Assembly: GCA_008360955.1 (NCBI GenBank)
Contig: LUCM01006131.1
Span: 24,764-88,763, forward strand
Direction: 5' to 3'
Length of the DNA: 64,000 nucleotides
Source: Fasciolopsis buskii
Lineage: Eukaryota; Platyhelminthes; Trematoda; Plagiorchiida; Fasciolidae
The position numbers were made by a program, and so were the translations under genes. Below the pieces are notes generated by a model that saw nothing but the letters and a program-made list of their open reading frames with translations, had not been told where the DNA came from and searched no databases. Within the stretch, counting starts at the first letter, position 1, and each line of letters starts with the position of its first letter. Positions 1 to 10,282 of this stretch are shown one piece after another.

Positions 1-606
1 CGACAGATACTCGAAACGCGCCACACGCACCGACGCCCTACGATCGTAGTCTTCCTCGACTTGAAAGGTGCATTCGACTCCGTGGATCGACCAGCACTAC
101 TCAGTGCTCTCCACCGGAATGGTATGCCAACGAAGTTCGTGAACCTATTGCACGCATTGTACTTGCATACCTATGGTCGTGTGAGGGTATTTAAAACGAC
201 TGGTGGCGTTTGACAAGGTTGTCCCATCTCTCCATTATTGTTCGACTTCGTCATGGACGAGGTGATGAAAGAAGTTTTAGGAGGTCTCCGGGATGTAGGA
301 ATCGACCTGGGAAATGGAGGAAAGCTGTGTGACTTAGACTACGCAGGTGACGTTGTGCGCTTTTTCGAGTCTGCGGACCGTGCACAACGGGCACTATATA
401 GGCTGTCGAGATCGGTTGCTCGGTTTGGCATGTGATTTGCACCTTTAAAGTGCCAAGTGCTGTTACAGGACTGGACGACAGCAGCGCCGAACTTGATACT
501 GGATGGAGGGGAACTAACGACTGTGGACCGTTTCACCTACCTTGGTAGCTGCGTATCGAACGATGATAGCTCGGGAGTAGAGATAAATATGCGTATATCC
601 AAGGCA
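1..606 (+). mobile_element. RTE-type LINE, reverse transcriptase fragment (family A, copy 1)
   Basis: Dead piece of a non-LTR retrotransposon whose RT copied its own RNA at a nicked target. The palm is readable in one frame: motif A FLDLKGAFDSVD starts at 52 with the metal-binding Asp at 58-60, and the primer-grip/thumb block FTYLGSCVSND lies near 532-564. Damage is plain. There is an in-frame TGA at 211-213, about 27 bp are missing just before it compared with the copy at 14902-18155, another stop lies at 433-435, and motif C reads YAGD (340-351) instead of YADD. The left side is cut by the window edge. Similarity to the other copies stops near 606, before the C-terminal part of the ORF. Closely related to the copies at 14902 and 49806. 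Confidence 0.85.
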
Positions 607-1119
607 ATTCAGCGTAGTTCCACGGAGATTTGCATGACGCTTTTTGAAAGAGATTAATAAACTGCCGCTTTGACCTGGTGGATCGTTTTTGTCCGAATAA
701 GGCAGAGCTCGGTATATCCCCCGTTGCTAATGTGAGTTATCATCTGCTGGTTAGTTGAAGGGAAATCAGCAGGGATGCGAATCGGAGGTAGACAGAGAGA
801 CGAAATTCTTAGCTTCTTGCACGGTTCACAAAGAAAATCTGGGCATATACAGGTTTAGGTACAATTACTGCAGAGAACGTTGCTTTGACCAATGGTCAAG
901 ACGTTCGACTGTCATTGTCGAATGGGTAATTAGGAAGAGAAGTGCCTCTGACTTGGTAGACTGTCGTGGCCTTCGACCTATCTTCCATTTTTCTGGTCTC
1001 TATCACCCACTACTTTTCTCTATGGCTCTATGAAGCTGAGACATGCATCAGCGGCCACATCCCATCAAACCGCTTGACAGGCGGGATTGAGAGTAATCAA
1101 GACTAAAAACCTTGCTGGG
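607..1119. other. No gene recognised
   Basis: A 92-codon open frame on the + strand (755-1033) has no motif or splice context. The stretch may be the decayed 5' part of the next LINE, but I see no alignable endonuclease motif here. Confidence 0.5.
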
Positions 1120-3470
1120 ACACCGTCCAGCATGCGAAGAAGAATGTTTTCGAATAGGCGGATGAGATCTATGCTCCTACTCTGCAAGCTGGATCAGACG
1201 GTAAAGGTGCCTGATACAACTAACTTCAGGATTTAGTCAGCTGTATCCTAAGACGGGACATCTTTCTATTTCCAGGAGATTAGAACGCCCACCCGCGACC
1301 GGCAGATGAATAAACCTGACATATACGGGGGAGATTCGGCCCCGGTGAACAACGCGAAAATGACGACCTCTTGGTCTCGTTTGCAGATCTCAGTCGACTG
1401 ATTATCACGAATACCCGCTCTCAACATCCAAAAAACATCTATTGACGTGATACTCCAGCGACGATAGAACAGCGCATCAGAACGACTGCATCTTAGGGGC
1501 GTTCTTGCTGGTCGTCATCGATCGAAGACTGTCGAGCATACCGTGGCGACATAACAGGAAACGTCAACGGCACGGACTACACACTGATACGCGCTCGCCT
1601 CAAGCTTCACCTTTCAGCTCGATGGAACATCCAATCGCACCGCAGAGTCGAATTGTCCAAGTGAGCAATCCCAGGTAATATCAGAATCCTGTCCAATGCT
1701 GTCACATCAAATCTAGCCGAGATCGACGAAGATGGTGTGGCCTAGACGGGCTGTGGATGAGGTTAAAATACCATCATGGGCGCATCCCTTGAACAGCTGG
1801 GCGAGGTCAAGTGCAACGGAACAGATTGGATATCTACGGAAACTCTTAATCGGTGCGCTAAGGTTGGAGACGGGAGACTGCACAGTTCACGCAATTACCA
1901 CAAACTGACGCGAAGCTGCATGCTCAGTAAAGAGCGGCTGAAACCGATATTGGCATGAAATTGCGGACCGCATAGAAACCTCGATTGCCATTGTAGGTTT
2001 CTGGAAGTTTTTCAGACTCCTGGGCTGCTCTTCGGGAAAGGCGCAACCTCCACCCTCCACACTCCGTAAAGACAGTGGCCACGTTATATCGGGGTGCGAA
2101 CAAAAGCTCCAAAGATGGGTTGAACACTTCAGCCAGCTTCTCAGTCGGCCACCATCGATCCGATCTGCGTATCGCGTTACCATATTACGTGGATCAATAC
2201 TAAATTGATCTTATGCCTCAACTGTTCAGATAATGAGAAACAACAAGCCCCCAGCAAGGACGACCCGAGATCTTCAAATCTTGTTTGCCAGCTCCGTTGA
2301 GTTTACTAACTAAGCCGGTGGTAGCCAAACGGATCAGGTCCTGGCGTTTGGACGTGAATGTCGCGGGTTCCAATCCTCCCACCGCCGGTCAACTTCCCCA
2401 CTGAGCAGCCCTCTGTTTCCCGCGGCTCTCTTCCTGAAAATTGATGTTGTTTCATTAATGAAGGAAGTAAAAGATAAAAATAAAAGCTGTTCCGCCGTAT
2501 CTGGGATTCTGAAACTTTTCTCAAGGACTTGAGAACCTCTATTATATTTCCTAAACCAAAGAAGCATGACGAGACCATATGTGCGAAGTACAGAGGAATC
2601 AACCTTAACGATATAGAAGCTAAGCTCTTTGCAACCGTTACGCCAAACCGCTTTGTTGCTGTTCGGGACGCACGAACACGCTCTACCCATTGTGGCTTCC
2701 CTCGAAGAAAAGGTTGCGTTGACCAGATCTTCACACTAGGTCGATTTTTGGACCAGCGGTATGGTTTCCAGCAGCCCACCACGACATGTTTCATCGACTT
2801 CCGTTCAGCATTCAACTCTGTTGACGGACGGTCACTTTGGGACATCCTTCGGGGTGATGGGATGCTGGAATAGTACCTTAGACTGTTATTGCTGTTACTG
2901 CTCGTCAACATAGGCGCGCGTCCTCGCTAACGGCAAATAATTTCCATAGTACCCCCTTTGACTCATGTTCATCACGGTTGCCCGCTCTCACCAATTTTAT
3001 CCTACTATGCCATAGATTGGATAATGCATCGTGCCCTCAACAACTTCCGCGGACTACAACTTGGCCACAGTTGCTAGGGCACTGGCCTCAAGTTCGCCGA
3101 CGACATTGTTCTTTTGGGAGAGGAGCAACTGTGCATCTGGTCCTAGACCGGATTGTGGGCGAAGGCGTGACTGTTGGCTTGTAGGTATACACATCGAAAA
3201 CGAATTTCTTTGGAACACCCATGCCCATACATCCACAGCACTGACAACACTCTGGAACAGGTGCTTCACTTCAGGTGACTGGATTCTATAGTCAACTGAA
3301 CGCCCAGACGACAGACGAGGTTAAACTTCGCGTAGACTGCGTCATGAGAGCTTTCCTATTACTTCGCACATCGCTGTGGTCTCGCAGCGAAATAAGCCTC
3401 CGTACAAAGCTGCGCATTTACCGTGCCGCCGCCCGCCCGTATGCCTGCAAAACACTATGTTTATAGTAAT
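1120..3470 (+). mobile_element. Degraded RTE-like LINE, endonuclease plus RT (family B)
   Basis: Old single-ORF LINE with many stops and frameshifts. Endonuclease remnants come first: a GD-stop-NA block near 1275 (normally GDWNA), LLVSFADLSRL near 1355-1400, and TDYTLIR at 1572-1592, where the family normally has a catalytic His (SDH). RT follows: the motif-1 region around 2540-2610 with YRGINL, GCVDQIFTL at 2712-2738, motif A FIDFRSAFNSVD near 2789, and an intact motif C FADD at 3093-3104 in another frame. A thumb/connection region lies at 3300-3460. A tRNA-type SINE sits inside it at 2313-2487. The protein differs clearly from family A, so this is a second lineage. Not functional. Confidence 0.75.
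2313..2487 (+). mobile_element. tRNA-derived SINE, nested in the family B LINE
   Basis: The head is tRNA-like. The A box region reads GGTAGCCAAACGG, and a one-mismatch B box GGTTCCAATCC lies at 2366-2376. A non-tRNA body follows, ending in an A-rich tail (GGAAGTAAAAGATAAAA). The same body and tail recur at 20431, 22690, 34155 and 46030. Transcription would be by RNA polymerase III from the internal A and B boxes. It interrupts the LINE ORF between the endonuclease linker and the RT, so it inserted after that LINE copy. Confidence 0.75.
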
Positions 3471-3474
3471 CCGT

Positions 3475-5511
3475 CTGAGATACAGCGATCTAAACATTTG
3501 TATCAACTCTCTGTAGACTCCGGTAACCGTTAACCTGAGCCGAAAAACTTGTTCGTGTTTAAGCTAATAAAACTTTCCGACTTTCCTGAAGCATACATCA
3601 TGTAAGTCGAAGTCACCTGACCCGAATCACTATCAGTACATTTCCGTGCCGTGTTTGAAATCTCTCGTCTGGACTGATACATGTTCCGATTCATCTTATC
3701 CTCGAAACGTCAACGTTAACATGTGCTACGTTACGTTTTGATAAACCCTCCTCAGCTTACTTTCGTGTTTTATAGGGAAACGGAAAATTTGTGGTTAACG
3801 GTAGCGTTCCCTTCTTATCCATATTAGATGTTCTTCTAATTAACGGTAGTTAAATACATTCGACGTTGGTCACTAAAGAAAAGTCGGGTTGTAGGAATGA
3901 CATGCTTGGTGAGTTACAGAAGCCAGATAAATCACTTAATCAATACAATTCGTTCTTCTAGTCAATATAGTAATCAAAAATGTGCCTCAGTGAACAATCC
4001 GGTTGTTTTTTACCGTTGGGACTTCTCGGATTGACTAGGATACATCTCTAATTTTCAGTGGATGAAAGCGAAGCTTTCAGTAGACCGGAATTCTGGTCAG
4101 CGTCCATGCGGACGTCAAGCTGAAGATCATTTGAGCTTGCTCCGTGAAATTTTTATACTGCTTCCATGGAACTGGGGGATGAGGCTGTCAAAAATAGTTT
4201 TTCTAAATTCTCCGGTGAGGGCGGGACTACAGTCAGATTGGGAAGGTTTGCGAACTTCGATATTTTGCACTAAATCCTCTACTGTGTTCTAGATTACAGA
4301 AGACCACAATTTTCCTTGTATTTTACGCGAAACCATCAGCAAAATCATATTTTGAAGGCAGCAAGCTCGCGAAGTAAATCGCTGAGGTATCTTTTTGTTA
4401 TCATTTTACGTCATTTTTTACGGACGGCATAGGAGAGAAAATTCATTCCCTTCTGCGAAACAGGACAGACATATATAAAGTGCTTTATAATTTGGCTGAT
4501 GCGAAATTTGTATTGAACATATCAAAACAGCGCATGTGCTAACTTTGCCAACGTTTGGGGATTTAATTCTGTCTATGGATTTGTTTGGTCGAGGCTCACA
4601 ATGAACTGATTCGCGAGAGATCTATACTGAATTTCGTCATATCACTAACGTTATCACAGTATTCACCTCTGCTGATGGCCGGGATGTATTTAAGCTGAAC
4701 GACGATATCAATGTGTTCAAATTAGGTTAGTGTGAAGTGGATGACCATCGCTTTAAGAATAAACTGGTTGTTCGGCAAAACGTGACACCAAGTCACATCT
4801 CACTGGAGATTTTTAATTTTTGGACGAAAGTCAGTTGTTGATTATTTCTTCGCTGTAAAATTTCTGGGGTCGCCAGGTATTTCGAGGTGGCATTTATACT
4901 ATTCTTTCCTACCGGGTCCGATATCAGTCTTCTTGAGAATTTACCGTTTACAAAAGTCTTCGAACGAGCTTATGCTGAGTATAACTGATTTGGAAGGTCA
5001 TACGTCTAATGGAACACCGCATAGGCAAAGTTTACATTGCTATCGTGGTGAGTTCGACGTTAGAATCACTGAAGAAAATGATGATTAACCATTGACGAAA
5101 CATAGATCTGCTTGTACGCACTGTGTAACACGTTTGTTCATCGGCATAAGTCTTTCGGTGATCAATTCTAAGGCAATGTCTGTTTATTTCACGCCCCATC
5201 CTCGTGGCACCAAATGATGGATTTTTCTGCAGCAAGAACTGACTTTCCTCGACGGGTTTTATGATAATGTCCAGATTTTTCGATTAGTATGCCACTGAAG
5301 TGTGTTATGGATATACCTATATATTGCACATATCTGTGTGCAGGTCGTATATCATCAGATCCATGGGGAAATGGTAGAAACAATATGCCAGAATGAGGGA
5401 AGAAAAAAGAAACAACAGTTGCCGGGCGCATGCAGCTGTATGTTGCGTAAACCGTCTGTGGTTGGTTTGAAATCGAAGTTTAGCCGTCTCCCCTTGACTG
5501 CCTACCGAAGA
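3475..5511. other. No gene recognised
   Basis: Only short open frames without motifs, the longest 76 codons at 4062-4292. No tRNA-like box, LINE motif or strong paired splice signals noticed. Confidence 0.5.
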
Positions 5512-5720
5512 TCAGTCAACCCGGTGGAGTGCACCGGGGATTCGCCTTCATCCTCGCACTTTAGTGAGATTACTTCCGTTACGAAAAGGCTGCATGGGAC
5601 TTCCTCAGCAGAGGTTATTTCAAACCCATGATATTTTGGACATTTTGAGATGCGTTTAGGGCAAGTAGCCGATTAGGTGCGTGCGTTATCCACCCCTGAT
5701 CTTGGCTAGGCACGATCGTA
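5512..5720 (+). repeat. Interspersed repeat R1, copy 1
   Basis: Aligns over about 200 bp with 52966-53165 in the same orientation. Shared blocks are CGCCTTCATC/TGCCTTCATC, the hairpin around 5557-5566 (CACT, TT loop, AGTG), TTCCGTTACGA/ATCCGTCACGA, CTTCCTCAGCAGA/CTTCCTTAGCAGA and CATTTTGAGAT/CATTTGAGATC. No coding potential is evident. The central stem is kept by a paired base change between the copies. Confidence 0.65.
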
Positions 5721-5780
5721 ACACCCATCAGCGACTTCATTATCATCTGGCGTGGCGTACTCTGTTCACAGTTTGTGTTG

Positions 5781-5796
5781 TATATATATATATATA
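5781..5796. repeat. (TA)n microsatellite
   Basis: About eight TA units read directly from the sequence. Confidence 0.9.
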
Positions 5797-5940
5797 ATAT
5801 TTGGGTTATTATTGCCACTTCTATTTGGTGTTATTAAGATCATATTTGATTTTTAACACCGTTTCCCTTGGTGTTTGTGTTATATGTCCATATCCACGTC
5901 ATCGAGGTTATTTATTACATTCTGTTGATTTTCTTCGCAG

Positions 5941-6171
5941 AATGGCAGCTGTATTCGGAGCCATTTTTTGCCTTGGTTGCTGCTTGACCTCAGTTAAATC
6001 GTATGATACACAATCCGGTGATACTAGAGCTCCCACAGACACAAGAAATTCCACGAGCCAGTCTCCAAAATTCATCGCCTCTCTCAGCAATGGTCATGAA
6101 GTCCGTGCTCGGTGCATTCTCATTGGAGCCGAACAAGCGCCCACCGATTGGGTTCAGTCTCACGTTCACAA
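5941..6171 (+). CDS. Putative first coding exon, secreted protein
   Basis: A strong acceptor (pyrimidine-rich tract ending TTCTTCGCAG) ends at 5940, one base before ATG 5942-5944. The frame opens with a signal peptide (MAAVFGAIFCLGCCLTSVKS), followed by a Ser/Thr-rich stretch with a possible N-glycosylation site (NST). It runs 76 codons plus two bases into a good donor (CACAA, then GTAAGC, at 6172). An acceptor directly before the start codon would suit spliced-leader trans-splicing, which is known in trematodes, but an upstream 5'UTR exon is equally possible. The partial last codon (AA) is completed in phase by the segment at 13189. Family not recognised. No transcript evidence available here. 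Confidence 0.45.
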
Positions 6172-7102
6172 GTAAGCTGTATTTTGTCTATCCCGAGACC
6201 TAATTATCTTCGTCTTGTTGGTTTCAGTGTGGTAGTGATAGCATGCTGCGCATATTGGGTTATTCAAGTCCGTCCAATTATTCGTCCATGAATGAAGTAC
6301 TACCGGGCTGCACAAACTGAGGAAGTTGTCTTGAAACGATAAAACAGTTCGCCACCCTGCGCGTCCGCAGATTACAGATAAAGAAACGAACACCAAGTTG
6401 AATACTAACCATCGGTTAGACCAGATTTCATGGCGATACCACGAGTGTCGCAGGTTAACACAAACTACTCTGGCTTTCGCTATTGTGATGTAACCTCATT
6501 CCCAACACCCTCGCCAATTGTAATCAAGCTTCCAAAGTTAATAACGCTTTTGACAACCCCCAGCTGACTACATCCAAGGATTAATGCATGCTCGGGCCCC
6601 TGCCAGTAATAAAGAAATACCTCGCAATCTGTAATTGCAAATCATATACTCTATTTGAAACCCTAGATCAGCAAGCTGTCCAACACATGTTGAATTGCTT
6701 GTGCATTATGGCTCAGCACCGCAATATCGTCGGCATACTCCAAATCAAATATTGTTTCCTGGAAGTAGTTCAATTCCAACATTCAACTGACCAGACTAAG
6801 CGTTATCTATACAGTCCTCTTTAGCAAAGTTGAAAAGGAACAAACATATAAAGCAACTTTAACATACTCCGCATTGGCGCGGTTGGTACTTCTTCTTCTT
6901 CTTCTTATTATTATTATTCACAGATTAATAAAGCGTTGCAGTGTTAGGGACATTTATCCAGGGCCCTAGGAAGGTCTTTTTCCGCCGCTCACATACGATT
7001 CTTAAAAAACATGAAACCGTTCACTGTTCAACAATCAAAGTGTAGGTTGTCTCGCTAGGTCCAGTCATGTTTTGTTCTATATCAGTTTTCGAGTTTTTGT
7101 AG
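6172..7102. other. No gene recognised; CTT/ATT microsatellite inside
   Basis: Contains adjoining (CTT)n and (ATT)n runs at about 6889-6919. Otherwise only short frames without motifs. Under the proposed gene model this is intron. Confidence 0.5.
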
Positions 7103-7312
7103 TTCACAGCACATTGGATGCACGACGAGGCGTTTGCCATAAGCATATCTGAATATGTACGGGCCGCTCTTTGCGAAGAAACCTTTCGGACAGTTTTACG
7201 GGATTTGGTTGATGATGGCCACCGAATGGACCCATCACTAGCCTTCAAACCGATCCTAGCAAGACAGATTTGTCACCAAAAAGTACACAGACGGTGGCTT
7301 ATGACGTCCGAT
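7103..7312 (+). CDS. Coding-like segment, unassigned exon candidate
   Basis: Open frame after an acceptor-like site (GAGTTTTTGTAG, AG ending at 7102; an alternative AG ends at 7109). The peptide has a balanced soluble composition with an amphipathic, helix-like stretch (ISISEYVRAALCEETFRTVL) and is followed by basic residues. Possible donors are at 7283 (AAA, GTACAC) and 7313 (GAT, GTCATA), both leaving phase 0. It does not fit the phase left by the exon at 5941-6171, so it would need another partner exon or belong to another gene. The minus strand is also open here (7021-7248), which weakens the call. A LINE fragment inserted immediately downstream at 7335. Confidence 0.28.
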
Positions 7313-7320
7313 GTCATAAC

Positions 7321-7806
7321 AATCCAACTGTTGCATATGGCGAACACTCGTCTACCATACCGTACCTTATTTTGTGTTCCTCCTAAGGAATGGGAGAAGC
7401 CATGTGGAGGCCAACAGATGACGTGGCAACGTGGGATGAGAAAATGTACAGCGAACGTAGGTAAAGTAGGTGTCTCATGCCTTCGTGGTTGGGGTCCGAA
7501 AGACTCGTCGACTGGCTGGCTGGAGACACTGAAGGATATGGCAGTGAACCGTGAACAGTGGCGATCGTGATGTCATTTTCTATCGAATCAGAATGATTGA
7601 AAACACGTATGTTTGTACAGTTAGACTGTGTTCCGTGTGTTGGCTGCAGCAGCATGTTATCTTTTCTCGTCTGTGTAGGTCCACTCCCTGTTCCCATTGG
7701 ATATTCACGCTTTTTATATAAACGTGTAAGTCTGGGGAAAGGCAGCGGTCAGTGAGGCTTGCCTTGCTGTTTAACGCTGAAAGATGATGATGAATCCAAC
7801 TGTTGC
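7321..7806 (+). mobile_element. 5'-truncated family A LINE with perfect target-site duplication
   Basis: The insertion is 7335-7792. It carries the C-terminal end of the family A ORF (NTRLPYRTLFCVPP, WQRGMRKC, GWGPKDSSTGWLETLKDMA, then a stop) and the 3'UTR, which ends in a short GATGATGATGA repeat, the usual RTE style of 3' end. The 14-bp direct repeats AATCCAACTGTTGC at 7321-7334 and 7793-7806 are identical and are the target-site duplication of target-primed reverse transcription. The identical duplication and readable ORF end make this one of the younger insertions here. All upstream domains are missing through 5' truncation. Confidence 0.9.
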
Positions 7807-9251
7807 TTCAGTCATACTTCTGCAAATTTTCTGGTCTATCTGTTTTCCCTCACTTATTCGCATCGCTTTTTAACATGTCTTTCCTTTTTCTGTAATTCTA
7901 CATCTCACACAGAGGTTTGGTTCACAATACTTTTTTTCAAAATCGCTTATCTTCACTGCAAACTGCGGTTACAAATTTTCTCTCTGTTATTCAGCACTGT
8001 TTACGTAAATGGTTTTGGTGGTTTAATCCAAAAGATTTCTCCATGTAGGCGTTTTTTATGATTCGACGGGCTTATTTATATATACTTTGTACACTTATAC
8101 CTGGGAGAATCGCAAAGAAACTGAGATGTGAATGAACCTCGGCTGAAGATATTACTTCGAAGTTAAAAAATGATTCGTGGAACAAGTGTTGTGCTGTCTG
8201 CTGGCAAGCCTTCCTACACTCTACTGCTCGGGAGATGCATCAGTCTTATCCATCGTTTTGAATTGCGCCTAGCGCAGTTTTTGAGTTATTCCTCACGCTT
8301 TTGTAATTCTTGTTTATTAAGTATTGATTTGGTGGATGGCAAGGACTAAATATACAGAAGCTATTTGAGGTGTATGCGAATTATTATCAGTACCTGTGAA
8401 ATATTTATTCTTGGATTCGTGAAGTCTGAGGTCCATTCCGGAACCTCGTCATCCTGTCTATCTAATTTTTTCAATGTTAACTTTGCTACAATTCGGGAGA
8501 TGGATAGATATGTTTAATTCATGACGTGACAAAAGGGTTCAGATCTTTAAATTAACGCAGACTCTCAGGATGATTCGTTCACCGGACGATTAAAGGCTTT
8601 CGATGGAATGGCTAGGCTCTGGAGTCTGTGGCATTGATATCCTTATTAACATGATTATCCTCATGCAAGTTTTTCTTTTTTCCATTTGGCCGTGATGCTT
8701 TCTTTCATTATACTACCTCGAATAAGGATGTCCAATCAGTTTCGCTGTGATCAACTTTCCTTAGTCACTACATGTTATGTGCTTGTTGATATTATTGTAA
8801 GTTCATCCATGATTTACTGAGAAAGCCTGTTTTCTCTTTATTTTTGATGGCTTCACGGTGAAACAATTTCCGAAACACTTGTTAGGCTTCTTACATTTCA
8901 CCGCCCATCATGTTGTTTTGAATTTTAGATTGTCCTTATTTCAAGGTTTTTGGCTAACTAAATTGTGTAGGAATGATTTGATTTGAATTACCGTACTATT
9001 AACGAGATACCAACAGCTGCTCTTCGAATGCACTTTCTCTCTTAGTCATTGAACTGCGTCTTACGAAGCCACTTATTCGACCTGTTCCTATCTTTTAGGT
9101 GGTGTGCAAGAGCCGTTCTGCTTACTGACCAGTCTCTCCTTGTTGAAGGTCGAAAGTCAACTGATGTAAGTCAATGAGAAGATTCACTTAGTTTTCGCTT
9201 TTCCTGCTCTCCTGTCGTTTTTTTCATATCTCACTTCCGATCTGGAATTAT

Positions 9252-9298
<47 letters not shown>

Positions 9299-9974
9299 GC
9301 TTGAAGAACTTCAAACATTATGTCTCTTCCATGCGCCTCGTTAGAGCAAGAAAAACTTGGTGAGATGTTAACAGTTCCTTTTGCCCCGTCAATGATCTAC
9401 GTGAAACAGCCTTACGTTCGCAAGAATTGAGTCTACTAACTAAAATGAACGGACGTGTAATTAGAATTTTATGCAATTTGTGGAACTTCACTTGGGTCGA
9501 AAACATTTGAGTCACCTGGATCAGTTGTTTCTGGGTGCACAGGACTGAATTGCGTTATGGGATCACCGTTGTTTTGCTCGATACCAGTAACTTTTGTTTT
9601 GTATTGCATACAAGCCGCTTGATCAAAGAAATTGGATCATGTTTATTTTGTAGTCAACAGATGCTTGGCGGTCGATGACCTAGGATTATGACTTAAATAA
9701 CTATTAGCTGTACCGTGTATCATCGACTTCACCAACCGTTGCGATACTCCTCGGTTTGTCCCGCCAAGACGATTGCTACCACAACTGCCGGTGAACTGAT
9801 GTCCAAAAAAATGACTCGGTTCACAATTGTCTACGTCAGTTCTTCTGAGTGGAATCAATTAGAGGTGGGCGGCTAGGAGGGCCCTAACCAAAGCAGACGT
9901 GGGTTTTCGCCGCAGGTCATTAAGCGTAAGTTCACCTTTGAATTGCATCGTGAGAATCACCAACTTTCTCGACG
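7807..9974. other. No gene recognised; TA microsatellite inside
   Basis: AT-rich sequence with a (TA)n run at 9255-9295. The minus strand has a 71-codon open frame at 9643-9858 without recognisable motifs. Confidence 0.5.
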
Positions 9975-10282
9975 CTAATTGGACCGGGCCACCTGAGATT
10001 CTGTTCCAGCTATGAACTCCGATAAACTTGTCCTAGTAATCGTTCCGTCCCAATATTTCCCACGTAAGTTCGTCCCACTGTTCGAGCTTATCTGTTGAAC
10101 AGACATTTCTGGCTCGATAGTAGTGTTCCCAGGAGGTCTCGCTTGCGTGGCATAAGGACGAACCGTGAAGAATGCAGATGCTGTGCGCTCCATGTGGCAT
10201 TTCTGTGAATAAATCTTCGTAATCTGCTGCCCGATTTTTTTTAAGATTTCAGTGTATAAAAAACGGCAATTATTCTCCTCTT
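9975..10282 (-). CDS. Putative terminal exon on the minus strand
   Basis: Read on the minus strand, a long pyrimidine tract (CTTTCTGTCTCTTTTGCAG) ends at 10283. Only one of three frames stays open after it, from a two-base partial codon through about 102 codons to TAG at 9975. The peptide is hydrophilic with few Cys (start EENNCRFLYTEILKK, end ESQVARSN) and has a possible N-glycosylation site (NTT). The leading AA completes a codon with the trailing G of the minus-strand segment at 28808-29038, giving Glu. No domain recognised and no AATAAA seen close downstream. This could be a chance open frame. Confidence 0.33.

Noticed and set aside
2306..2911. 201-codon minus-strand frame.
   Set aside because: It is the antisense shadow of the SINE and the family B RT, which are both readable on the + strand.
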